A stretch of 64,000 nucleotides of DNA from Cenococcum geophilum 1.58 (Eukaryota > Ascomycota > Dothideomycetes > Gloniales > Gloniaceae): contig KV748204.1 of NCBI GenBank assembly GCA_001692895.1, positions 1,640,771 through 1,704,770 of the forward strand, read 5' to 3'. The position numbers and the translations under genes were made by a program. Each line of letters opens with the position of its first letter. Position 1 is the stretch's first letter. The notes below the pieces were generated by a model. It saw nothing but the letters and a program-made list of their open reading frames with translations. It had not been told where the DNA came from and made no database searches. Of this stretch, positions 36,101-46,224 are shown piece after piece.

Positions 36101-37218
36101 TTTTACTATATAGTAACTCTACCCACTTTTATAATCTCTAATATAATAACCCTATTTTCCGCAATTTATATAAGCTCCTTCTTTAAACCATTTTTCTTGT
36201 TATAGAGTCCGCCTAAATATCTTCTGCTGTTAAGATCCCTAATTTAGCCTCTACTCCTTAGACCTTTAATTACTTAATCCTTGTTCTCTAGGTTTTTATA
36301 GTTTACTCCATCTCTTATAGGCTTTTTTAGTACTACTTAAGTCTATTAGCTCTGCGCCGTACCATAGTTTCTAACTTAGCTTTTATTATTACGTACTCTG
36401 CGCCTTATATAACTATAGAACTCTATCCTAGCCTCTCTTAGCCTATTCCCTTTAGTAAATCCAATTATTAATCTTAATTACCTAATCTATTAGTTCCCTT
36501 AGGGTATCCGCATCTTCTATTAGGATAATCGCGTCCTAAACTTTAGCCTTAAGTCCCTATTTATACTATGCTATAAGCGCCCTATTATTCCACTTTACTT
36601 ATATTACTAGTGTCTAGAACTATATTATATACTTAATTGCTAAAGTTTATTATATAAGGTTCTAGAGTTTTCTTTCCGCTATAGTTGTTTCTTCTAGGTT
36701 TCTAAATATCTGCGTTAGTCGTTCTATAAATCCTTCCTAACTTAAGAATATAAATCGTATATCTTAGTTAGTGGTTATTATTCTATTTACCTATATCTCT
36801 ATAAGGTAAGGTTTAAACCACTTAAGTGCTTTTTCTAATAAGAATAGTCCTATATAGGCTATCCGATCTATAGGTGTAGGTAACTTTACTCCCTTCTGTA
36901 AGACCTTAAAATGCATCTATATAAGGAATCCTTTAAGCTTTAACCTCTCTCCTATAAATCTCTTAATTAATAGTAGCTTAATCTTTACTGCTTTTATCCC
37001 GTTAAGTCTTTCTTCTAATACTATATTATTAGCTGTTAGCTAGTTAACTATTTCCTATAGCTGTCTAACCGTTATAGGTTGCTATAAGTTAGTATCCGCT
37101 ATACTAGTGTTACCTCTTATCCTTAAAGTAGTTGCTACCGTTAATAGCGTTATAGTGGCTGCTTTTAGTAGCATATTATTTAACTTCTTATATTAATACT
37201 ATAACTAGGTAGTAATTG
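30118..37218 (-). pseudogene. gag-pol of gypsy A (RIP-inactivated)
   Basis: Minus-strand coding order gag, RT, RNase H, integrase, with many TAA/TAG and no long open frame. Short open frames at 30667-30855 and 33584-33808 are by-products. Confidence 0.75.
33439..33497. other. Ambiguous bases (scattered N) in the RT region
   Basis: Single Ns at several positions inside sequence shared with gypsy B near 18.2 kb, consistent with unresolved differences among repeat copies. Confidence 0.8.
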
Positions 37219-37643
37219 TGTAACAGAACCTTATAGTAAGAACTATAATGGGCTTATTATTGGGCTAGGTATATAGGAAATATAAGTATAAAAGTTAATA
37301 ACGTAATAATAACTGGTAGAGTGGTTGCCTAATAGATTAACTCTAATTATATTCTAAGAATCACTATTAGGAAGGAACTATCTAGGTAGGGACTAAGGGT
37401 CCTTAAATATACAACTATACTCCTATAAAATCCTTCTTATACATAATATACGTCTTATACGTAAGGTATATAAGTTCCTTTCATTCCTCTTGTTTAATAC
37501 GTAGCACATTATATAACCTTGGTTACTATTCCTCATCACATGGTTCTATTGGCTCCATTCTGGACTATGCCTAAATTAACTAACTAGCTTCTTCCGTCTC
37601 TTCTCCAAGTAGTCGTAATATTGTACTTAAAGCGTCCGTAACA
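37219..37643 (-). repeat. LTR of gypsy A (5' LTR)
   Basis: 425 bp, begins TGTAACAGAACC and ends GTCCGTAACA, followed by AATTA. Confidence 0.85.
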
Positions 37644-38714
37644 AATTATACTTACGGGCGCATAGTTCTTTTACTAGTGGTTTAAGAATTTAGCCCTTCC
37701 TAACCACTATCTATTAGGCCTATTAAAAATAGGCTATTTAAATAATAAATTAGCTTTTAATTAGCTTAAGTACTTTAACGTATATAGTTCTTAGCGCTAG
37801 TTAGGTATATATAGGCTCTTAATTTTTAATAGCTACGGCTCTTACCTTATGAAGGAGTTTATTAAGTATTACGATAATTAAAAGATTATACTATTTACCT
37901 TACCTCCGCATATAAGCCACCTTTTGCAGCCTCTTAATGTTATTGTATTTTAGCTGTATAAACACCACTATAGTAAGGTAGTTAAACAAGCGATATAAAC
38001 GGGCTGCACCAACTTTAATAAAGTTAAATTCCTTTATGTAATTAAATTAATTCATTACCAAACATTTAAATTAAGTATAATTAAGTTAGCCTTCTGGCAG
38101 GCAGGCCTCGTTCCTTATAACCCTTAAATTGTCCTTAATTCTATACGTAAGGCGCGTCCTACTACCCCCCCCCCTTTACCACCTTATAAGCCACCATCTA
38201 CATCATATATACTAAGATCTTTGCGTATAGTTTAGAAGAAAGTTTTACCGCTAGCTTAGGAGGTATATAAAGATAATAAGGAGGCCATAGATATCTTTAT
38301 AAAATTCGTAAGAGGTAGTTTAGTAAATATGCATGCACGACTATAAGCCGAACGCGAGCTTGCAAATATATAAGCAGCTACTAGAGCTTGTCAGCAACGC
38401 CAAAAAAGTAACAGAAAGGTTGTACAGAAGGGAGGGGTTATATATACAGCAAATGCACGGTCAATTGTACAAAAGCGCGAGCAGGAGGAGGCTCTAAAAG
38501 CTGCGCGTGCATTACTGAGGAAGGAACGGGCAACTGCGAAGTAGCTTCTTTAGGACGCCACAAGGCGGCCAGAGCCTTGATCTATTGTATATAGAGACTC
38601 CTTCCATTAAGAAACCAGTACTACACTACAAGATTCTAAATATTCGACTTTTTAGCAGAGCCCTGCGGCTTCAAAATCATGGTCTTGGCAAATCTGACGT
38701 TTGAGCTGGCCGGC

Positions 38715-38738
38715 ACTTACCTCGGTAACGAGGTAAGT
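38715..38738. repeat. 24-bp near-perfect palindrome (right copy)
   Basis: Counterpart of 28909-28932, with ACTTACCTCG and CGAGGTAAGT around four bases. Confidence 0.6.
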
Positions 38739-38822
38739 GGATCGCGACAGCGGCACGGGTACCGCGCAATCGAGGTGTTACGGTCATAATATTTGAGTAC
38801 AGGCTCGCGACCGTCGCGCACT

Positions 38823-38962
38823 GATGCGGATGCAAACAACTTAAATTCACGTGATATTCTAACTTAATTAAGGAGGACCTAAACTCAATCAGTGGGGGGT
38901 ATCCGCGTATCAATTGGGGGGTGTCCGTGTATCAATTAGGGGGTGTCCCGCTACCGCTGTCC
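38823..38962 (-). repeat. Right terminal inverted repeat of the Fot1-like element
   Basis: Complement starts GGACAGCGGTAGCGGGACAC as at the left end; TA follows directly at 38963-38964. Confidence 0.82.
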
Positions 38963-39352
38963 TAATCTTATTGGTTGGTTTTTATTGATACCGAAGGGAC
39001 CAATTTTAGCGGGTTAAGGGATAATGCATATGATGATCAAGGAGAAAATCCTCTGTAGTAAACATGCGCAATCTGATGAATGAAATACCGGCGTTGTATT
39101 CGAACGTACGCATGCGGAAAGGAGGTACTGAAATAGAGGTCGGGTGTTCGTCAGTAAGCAGTGAGATTTAAGGAATCAAACTGCACTGAAAGTTCATGGG
39201 GTGAAAAAAGCAGGGCCTCGAAGTCTAGGAAGGCTTAAGTTAAGGAAAAATTCTGTTAGCACTACATTTCCCGCAGCTGCTATCCGCCACCTGTCGGCGT
39301 GTTTCTACCTTTTGACGGTGACATGCTGTATGGGGCCTAGAGGTTACGTTAG
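38963..39352. other. Intergenic sequence downstream of cho2
   Basis: Balanced composition, no gene seen; must include the cho2 3' UTR. The plus-strand open frame from 39201 is antisense to the cho2 end. Confidence 0.5.
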
Positions 39353-42300
39353 TCAACATGTTCGTACACTAGATGCGGAGCTACCTGCAGGCCAAAAGGG
39401 TGGGGAGACAGTGCATACCAAGACCTTCTTTGCGTTACATATTCGCCATGCAAGATTCTTGACATTTCCATCAGCCTGCACCACCTCGGGCGCGAGTTCG
39501 ATGCCAAACCTACAAGATGTTAGTGGTCTTCTAACCGGCTTACTTTCCATTTTAAAAAAAAAAAAGAAAAAAAAAGAAAACTTGCATTTGATGTACCGCA
39601 AAGACTACACGCTTTGCATACTTCCCATCCCTCCCGACCAAACTACCAAACGGCTCATCGACAGTGCTAGGCGCAATCTCCGGGTCTCTATCAAAGCAGT
39701 TCCTGACTACTGGAAGTAAAGCAGTCTCTACAGCACCTCTGATGAAACCATTCGCATCAACTTCAACATCTTCCTCATCGAATCGAGCGATACGGATCTC
39801 GAAAGGCAGAGAGATGGCCATAACGTTGTGTTTCCCATCGTGATGGTATCGAAACTCAAAGACACCAGAAGTCCACCAAATCTTGTCACCAGAAAACTCC
39901 ATCTCACCATGATAACAATCCCTATTCTCACCATCCTTTCTGTCTTTCGCCGGAATAAGATCATCGCTGACCAAAATACCCTGGTCTGGTCTTGTAGAGT
40001 CATAGACACCACGGTTCGTAGCAATCCAGCGCCCGTTAGAAGCAACACGTGTAACATCCCTAGATGCACTATCTGCCACCATGTAAAGCCCAATCCAGTC
40101 CTTTTTGCTGTGGTTTAGTGGCGCAGTCCATCGCACCTTAATTAGTGCACCATACTCGAACATTAGTGTCCGAAACTCGCTTGTACGCTTGGCCGGCAGA
40201 CGCGCCATCTCGCTCTCACGACCGCTGCTCTTGTCCTTCTCTGCGATTGCAGCGCTTGGCGTGCCTTCAATCTCGATGGAATAATCTCTGAGATCTAAAC
40301 CCGCAATATCGGGAGCTAAGCGAGTGATACTGATACGTGCCGGGTATGACTTAAAGAGTGCTGTGGAATCTTTAACGAATGTACCAACACCCGCGGCGAG
40401 CTTGGGGCGTGCGGATTCAAGCAATTCTTCAACGAATTCAACGGTTTCGCCGAGCACGCGATCGACGCTACCATGCCATTGCCGGATCGGTAATGGCAGC
40501 GAGCGCTTAAGGCTTTTAGAGAGACCTGAGGTCTGACGCAGGGCTTCACCATAGAGTTTTTGCATATGCGGACGTTCGACAACCTGAATGAAAGCAAGAG
40601 TGAGGCTATGACTCAGTAATGCGAGGAAGAAGATAGTCTTGCTCCATGTAATGATGGCAACGCCCCAGACGCCGGCCAAACCAAGAAATCGTTCTGGATT
40701 GTTCAAGAAACGATAGATGCCACTGTACGTCAATTTGTTAGGTGATTGATCGAAGAAGTCGCCAAAGAACCAGCCAAATTCTCCAAGTGATTCGTATATG
40801 CTAACGACAGTCCACAGCTGGAGGGCTACCATAGCAACCCCGATGATGTGACGTAGAAGCACCAGCCCATAATCCCAATCAGGTGGCGAGGAGTACATCT
40901 TCCAAGCAGCACAGATGAAACTAGCATGACACATGGTCATGCTAAGATGATAAAGACTCTTCCACTGCCGCCAAGCTTCTTCAGCGCTGTCACCATACTT
41001 GATGAAATGACGAGTCCATTCCTTCTTGTTGGACTGCCGATCCAGTACGCATCCAATGCCCATTGAGTACCAGAGGCGCCAGACCACAGCATTTGCAACA
41101 AAGAAAGTCTGGAAAAGGCCTGTTGATGGGGTCATTGCCGCAAAACTGAATAGATAGAATTGAAAGAGCAGAACCGTCACGTCAATCGATCGATAAAAAT
41201 CGATGTTTTGCAAACCAATAAGATTGTGGACTGGCGAGGGTTGGATTGTGGATCCGAAAGGTGGGAGGCCATCTCCAAATCCGGAGTCTGAACTTCTAGA
41301 ATCTGGACGTTCGTCTTCTCGGGAAGTGTCCTTGGGTAGTCGCTTTCGGGGCGCCGGTGAGTTGTATGTTTTCTCGATATGAGGGTTTTCAACGAGAGCC
41401 AAGAAGGCGAATTGAGCAGCATGAGCGAGGATGGAGATGAATAGGACTTTGTAGCTTGCTGCCATGAGAGAGATGCCGTAGTACCCAGCATATCCAACAG
41501 AGTACATTGGGTGCGGAGCCATTTCGAATACGCCGTCAAAAGTAAGTTCTTGGTCGATGAGATAGAAGAAATCTCCCCAGTACCAGGCATAGTCTTTAAC
41601 AACCCTATGAGCATCTAGTTTGACCCAAAGATTAAAGAGCACCAGGATAATCCCGGCAACCCAGCGAGCAACTGTCATTGCCACTCCTTCTCCCGCAGGT
41701 CTACCACCGCAAGCTATGGCGAACAGGGAGTAAGAAACAAAGTCACACATCAAAATTAGATCAACCACTCGTCTGAAGACTAGCCAAGTGTTGTACTCAA
41801 TTGGTGCCTCCTCGAATTTGTAGTCTGTGGGGATTTTGGTTTCCATTTCCTTCTTCAAAATGGCATAGATCCAGGGATGAGGGTTTTTGCCTTTAGATGG
41901 ATGTTCAAAGATCTTTGAATTTTTTGCCCATATGACCAAACGCCGGTGGTCAGACTGAACCTGAAGAAGGTATCCAATGCCGGCATTGTATGAAGCGCGC
42001 CAGAATAGGAAAATGACAGCGAATGCAGGAACTCGAAGGCTTGGCGGTAGCCAGTATAGAGTGAGTATCATCAGAGCAAGTACAGAAAGTACAATGAGGT
42101 CCGAGATGTTCTTTGGTTGTGTTGGTGATAGGAGCTGCGAGACCATGTCATGAGTCTGTGGAACGGTAAATACTGCAGTTAAGTGAGAATAGAATCAGCA
42201 CTTATCATTCTCCACAAGGAGTTTGCTTGATTTGACCGCATGCTCTTTTATATCTAGTGAGCAATTGGCAGACGTTCCTCGTCGCATCCGACTAGACGTA

Positions 42301-42533
42301 ACAGCACAAGCAGCTGGCGCGGCAAGCTACTCACCTGTGCCATCAGGAGTCCTGCCATAGGTGCGCCTATCCTTTTCATCTTTTCCGTTCATATCCTCTG
42401 CCGAATTCACTTCCAGCACTTTCTCTCTTGCATCTGCCGAGCTCTCTCTTTTTTGTGACGTTACAGTTGAATGTGGTGCCCCTCCTCTGAGTTCACTGCT
42501 CTCGACGAATCTTTCTCTCTCAAAACCACCCAT
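39353..42533 (-). CDS. cho2: Phosphatidylethanolamine N-methyltransferase Cho2
   Basis: Three exons (minus strand): 42533-42335, 42172-39586, 39509-39353; 2943 nt, 980 residues. The first intron (162 bp) is GT-AG and rejoins GRTPDGT to [10 protein letters not shown]. The second (76 bp, with long T runs) must be GC-AG: AT|GCAAGT...TTGTAG|GTTTGG restores [19 protein letters not shown]. Without it the product ends in a Phe-rich poly-T read-through. Cho2 makes the first SAM-dependent methylation of PE on the way to phosphatidylcholine in the ER membrane. Two tandem methyltransferase halves show [13 protein letters not shown] (287-299) with ENPHIEKT (328-335), and FLGLAGVWG with ERPHMQK (599-605), among many hydrophobic segments. 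A soluble C-terminal domain follows. Length is slightly above the yeast protein. The last 20 or so residues are less certain. Confidence 0.94.
39510..39585 (-). other. cho2: GC-AG intron of cho2
   Basis: Donor GCAAGT, acceptor TTGTAG, 76 bp. It is phase 2 and keeps a frame that continues with family-like text ([20 protein letters not shown]). The GT alternative nearby (ATGCAA|GTTTTC) would put that text out of frame. Confidence 0.75.
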
Positions 42534-42985
42534 CGCAATCTTATCAAGTTGAGTTGTTCAGATTGAGCAGATTCGGAAGCGAAAGGCCGAGAATTGGACG
42601 CACAGTAACAGGAATGTTCTCTCGAGATTATTATGCAGGGTGTTATGTGCGTGGATTCAAGGGTCGGTCTCAAGAACGAAGCAGTAATCGAGCCACTTCC
42701 TAGCAAGGAATATATACAAAGGCAATTTTCGCGGTTCCTCGACAAAGGCCATGGAGTCTCTTGCTTGGGTTGAGTGAAAGGAGGAGTGATCAATCGAAGA
42801 CGTGTAGCGAACTTGGCTTGCATCGCTTTAGAGATGTGGCCCGTGCACGCGATCAAGAACATTAACTTCCTCGCGTCAAGCGACGCGGTAGAATAACTTA
42901 CCGCCCGTATATACACCTCATTGATTGGTGCGCACGGGCCACAGTTCTAAGGATGCAAGATATCGGTGCAAGAGAGAGTTGTAAA
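42534..42985. promoter_or_regulatory. Upstream region of cho2
   Basis: Balanced sequence between cho2 and the repeat block that starts near 42985. It should carry the cho2 promoter and 5' UTR. No binding site was identified with confidence. The minus-strand open frame at 42461-42916 overlaps exon 1 in another frame and is not supported. Confidence 0.45.
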
Positions 42986-44020
42986 TAAATATTTTAATAA
43001 CAATAATATATATAAGGCCGTCAAAATTGGCCCCTATACCTGTACGAGGCAACGGCTACATATCTACTAGTCTTCGGATTTAGTAGTCGTCGAGACATTA
43101 GGGCGGTAGTAAAAAGGTTTTTACACAAGGTAGTAAGATCTTGAAAACTACTACTATTTATACCCTCTTATAGTAAATAGCTACTGTACTTCTATTTTAA
43201 GCTTACTTATATAATCCTTATGGATACGAAACAAATTCTAACGTCCCCTAGCCTTTAAATTAAAAGTATTAATAACCTTTAACGTGGGACACGGGGGTCC
43301 TGCTCGGTCCCTAAGTCTTACTCGATTTAAACACACTAGCAAATTAGCATTTTGGCGGGGTAAATTACTTAGCGCGAGCAAAACTTAGGGACCTACGCCG
43401 CGTATATATACTACCTACCTCTTTATACGCAAAATTAGAATACTCTTTCCCCTCTAATTTTTTCCTATAGGGGGCATAGGCAACCTAAGGGTGACTTGCC
43501 TATAAGGCTCGTACGCTGCACTTATCTAGGGAAACCCCTTCCTTACCTCGCGCTTAAACACCTCCTTTTTCTTAAGGATTTGTCTATTCTCGTAACATAC
43601 CCTACTATTCTATTAATTGAGCTCCCTATTTATATCTTACCTTATAAAATAATAATAATATATATTAAATCCTATACTAAGAGTTTTATAAAACTATACT
43701 AGAATATTAGCAAAATATAGTACCCTCTCAATGGCCTCAATGGTTAGTGGTTGACGCAATTAGCGCGTAGTTAAGGGCATTTGGCAACTTGACCGACTAG
43801 CCTATATTATGTTTTTTTAACACGCAGCCTGCGCGTAGCCTACACGTAACCTATATATAATCTACATACAACCTATATATTTGGCATATTTAGAGCCATC
43901 TGCCTCTTTTATACTAATAATATATTTTAAATAATAAATAAAGGCTAGCAAGATAAATTATATATACTTTTTTAAATAATATATATAGCTAAAAAGTAGC
44001 TACTAAGAGTAGTAAATATA
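42986..44020. repeat. TA-rich repeat remnants, including an inverted-repeat family member
   Basis: Abrupt switch to TA-rich DNA. About 43440-43640 matches the element split at 15287/22212 (CTTAAGGATTTGTCTATT ... CTATTCTATTAATTGAGCTCC). The open frame at 43496-43702 lies inside it and is not a gene. 43720-43880 has tripled 'gcgtag/cctatat'-type words but no element was named. Confidence 0.45.
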
Positions 44021-44025
44021 GACCT

Positions 44026-44275
44026 ATTTATATCTACCTATCTATATTATCTACCTATTTATATTACCTACCTATCTACATCTACCTACCTGTTTATATC
44101 TACTTACCTATTTATATCTACTTACCTATTTATATCTACTTACCTATTTATATTTACTTACCTATCTATATCTACTTACCTATCTATATCTACTTACCTA
44201 TTTATATTTGCCTACCTATCTATATCTATTTACCTATTAGCATTTACCTGTTTATATTTACCTATCTATACTACC
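44026..44275. repeat. Minisatellite, 18-bp unit TACTTACCTATYTATATC
   Basis: Roughly 13 head-to-tail units, most regular from 44101 (TACTTACCTATTTATATC), with C/T variation; flanking units are degenerate. Confidence 0.85.
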
Positions 44276-44320
44276 TTAATTTAATTAATCAATTAAATTG
44301 TTTATAGTGTTCGCTGGCTA

Positions 44321-44550
44321 GTTATTATCGTCTACTTCTAGCGACGGTTATTTAGCTCTGGTGACGGTTATCTAGCTCTAGTGACGGTTGTCTAGTTCTA
44401 GTAACAGTTGTCTAGTTCTGGCGATGGTTGTCTAGTTCTAGCGACGGTCGTCTGGCTTTGGCGACGGTCGTCTGGTTCTGGTAACAGTTGTCTAGTTCTA
44501 GTAACGGTCGTCTAGTTCTAGCGATAGTTATCTAGTTCTAGCAACGGTCC
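44321..44550. repeat. Minisatellite, 20-bp unit GYGACGGTYGTCTAGTTCTA
   Basis: Ten consecutive 20-bp units at 44341-44540 keep exact register, with a degenerate unit before and half a unit after. The unit length is not a multiple of three, so it is not coding. Variation is nearly all C/T or A/G. Confidence 0.9.
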
Positions 44551-44659
44551 TTTGCTAGCTGCCGTTCTAGTGCCTCCCTAGGTAGAGAGGATATAGGGAA
44601 GGAAGGGTAAAAAATAAGGCGGTAGAGGTATATATAGAGGTTATTGGGAATATAGCGGG

Positions 44660-44825
44660 GACTTAATGCAGAGCTTTATATAGAGCCTCTGTATATAGAG
44701 CTTCGCGTAGAGCCTCTATACGTAAAGCTTTATATAGAGCCTTATATAGAGCCTCTATACGTAAAGCTTCGTATAAAGTATTTATATATAGAGCTTCGTG
44801 CAGAGCCTCTGTTAGCGACTTAGTT
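44660..44825. repeat. Minisatellite of TATATAGAGCCTCTGTATA / GAGCTTCG type
   Basis: Alternating AGAGCCTCTATACGTAAAGCTT and AGAGCTTTATAT words repeated about eight times. A shorter related block lies at 45034-45092. Confidence 0.75.
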
Positions 44826-45169
44826 AATTAAGACATAAGCACGGTAAAAGGGTCGCGCAAGCCTATACAATTGGATTGTCTATAAACGAGAATCTAAAGC
44901 TAAAGAAAGGAAAGGAGAAGAAGGGGAGCGCCGCTTGAAGCTATATACAATCTTCGTGTCACGTGACCGCAATATGCGGCAATCTGTAGCAACTTGCCGG
45001 TGCGTAGTTCTGCCAAGTTCTGCTAGTGCTGTAACAGCCTCTATATATAGAGCTTTATATAAAGCTCTGTATAGAGCCTTATATAAAGCCTTTAAGTAAT
45101 AAAACTATATAAAATTATATAAGATTGTATAAGATTATATTAAATTATATATAATAGTTAAATATATAG

Positions 45170-45425
45170 TATATAACTCTACCTTAATTATATATTAAAA
45201 AATATATAGTTAGCTTTTAAAGTTATTAAGTAGGTTAACTACGTATTATTCAACCTTTAAATATATTAAATAGGTTAACTACATATTAAGGAATATACAG
45301 TTAGCTTTTAAAGTTATTAAATAGGTTAACTGCGTATTATTTAACTTTTAAATATATTAAGTTAGTTAATTGCGTATTAAGTTGGTTAATTGCGTGTTAA
45401 GTTAGTTAAATTACATATTAATTAC
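45170..45425. repeat. Tandem repeat of about 60 bp, AGTTATTAAGTAGGTTAACT type
   Basis: Several copies of AAATATATTAAATAGGTTAACT / GCGTATTA blocks occur, shortening at the end to GTTAGTTAATTGCGTATTAA words. Purely TA-rich, no coding sense. Confidence 0.7.
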
Positions 45426-45739
45426 GCGAAACGCGCTAAATAAAGTCTACTTAAATCTTATCCTGCGAATATTTTCCTAATATAGGTGCTTTGGCTCTCC
45501 TCCTATGTGCTATAGCGCTAACTACAATAGGAAAAAAATATAGGCTTTAAATAGCTTTAAAAAATAGGTAACGGCGATGTGTTAGTATGGAGGGCGGGTG
45601 GTATCATGCGTGGGTGGTTCAAACAGGTGAGGATTCGGTAAATTTCTGTAGTAGATCATGGTTTCTGACATAAACCCATCCTTTTCTGAAGCGACTCTAT
45701 GGCCAACACCAACAGCAAACCCACGCGAAGACCTCGCGA

Positions 45740-45748
45740 TATAAAAAC
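45740..45748 (+). promoter_or_regulatory. Possible TATA box upstream of nup49
   Basis: TATAAAAAC in a GC-rich context (CGCGA before, GCGCG after), 485 bp before the nup49 start. That distance would require a long leader or a leader intron, so the assignment is tentative. Confidence 0.3.
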
Positions 45749-46224
45749 GCGCGTTTCCCTTCTACGGCCGACAAGAACTTTACCTAGACAATTCTATTTC
45801 CCTTCATCTACGTCGTCTCTTTGCGGACATATAACTGCGACCATTTAGGAGCTTGTTTCTGTGTGCTGAGTTTAGCACAGTCTCCTTCACAGCGACGTCC
45901 GTCCCTATCTTCGCATTGATCTCAAAGTCCACGAAGCCCAATTCACAGTCTCTCTCCACCCAATCTCCGAACATATCCGCATAATAATTGGTTACCTTAT
46001 TCCGTCCTCAAGTCAAGCTGGCTTAAGGTTCTGCTGCCTCTATTGGAGCCTGGCTGTCTACTACATTACCTATAAAGGGCTGGTTCCTCTACTTCAATAT
46101 CATCAACCTATCGGCATAATCTCCCTAGTTGTTAGTATATAGGTGGGTATCGGGGTGCTTCGCTTTTCCAGACTACTGTCGCAAGATCTCTGCGCGAGGA
46201 TATTCGACAGACTGATAATAGAGG

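Larger units (their letters stand above)
29693..37643 (-). mobile_element. Complete RIP-degraded Ty3/gypsy element, family A (7.95 kb), nested in the Fot1-like transposon
   Basis: Both LTRs are 425 bp (29693-30117 and 37219-37643) with an exact 5-bp target duplication AATTA. A purine-rich tract on the minus strand at about 30118-30140 (AAAGAGGAGGGAGATGG) marks the 3' LTR, so the element runs on the minus strand. Gag text (RIAYIGLFLLEKALKWFKP) lies near 36.85 kb, the RNase H end (GIDNMRVDTLSRKAKL) near 32.37 kb and integrase (VILVIVDKLTK) near 31.8 kb, the order of Ty3/gypsy. TAA/TAG codons are frequent. It supplies the sequence missing from gypsy B. Confidence 0.88.
29026..38580 (+). pseudogene. 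Fot1/pogo-type DDE transposase, split by gypsy A and carrying stops
   Basis: The frame from ATG 29026 reads MTTEYIRVENKI, then a CENP-B/psq helix-turn-helix (VAEAARRHDVPKSCLRARW), then a DDE-domain start (FNKLGFRVGIS, STDTNRELV) until about 29687. It resumes after 37648 with THLLQPLNV-like text (HISHLLQPLNV near 37.9 kb), AFWQAGLVPYNP, and a basic C-terminal tail (QKGGVIYTANARS) ending in TGA at 38578-38580. Several in-frame TAG/TAA codons stand for Gln, Arg or Trp. Even without the insertion the gene would be dead. The protein would have cut and pasted the element at TA-type targets. Confidence 0.75.
28466..38962 (+). mobile_element. Fot1/pogo-like DNA transposon carrying a nested gypsy element
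   Basis: Terminal inverted repeats of about 140 bp (28466-28605 and 38823-38962) start GGACAGCGGTAGCGGGACAC and contain iterated GGACACCCCC motifs. Inside is a plus-strand transposase with a CENP-B/psq-type N terminus and DDE domain, split by gypsy A (29693-37643 plus the TSD). Removing the insert leaves about 2.5 kb, a reasonable size for a Fot1-type element. A second inverted block (28885-28985 against 38680-38770) lies inside the termini, so the end structure is complex. The exact target duplication was not resolved. The element separates the egt1 and cho2 islands. Confidence 0.8.

Noticed and set aside
39552..39584. Cho2 C terminus ending [10 protein letters not shown]
   Set aside because: This is intron read-through; GC-AG splicing restores a family-like C terminus.
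39201..39719. 172-codon plus-strand open frame
   Set aside because: Antisense to the cho2 last exons and intron; its Lys run is the complement of the intron T run.
42461..42916. 151-codon minus-strand ORF upstream of cho2
   Set aside because: Overlaps cho2 exon 1 in a different frame, while exon 1 splices cleanly to the Cho2 body.
44341..44540. CRISPR-like regular array
   Set aside because: Units are contiguous 20-bp tandem repeats without spacers, in a eukaryotic setting.
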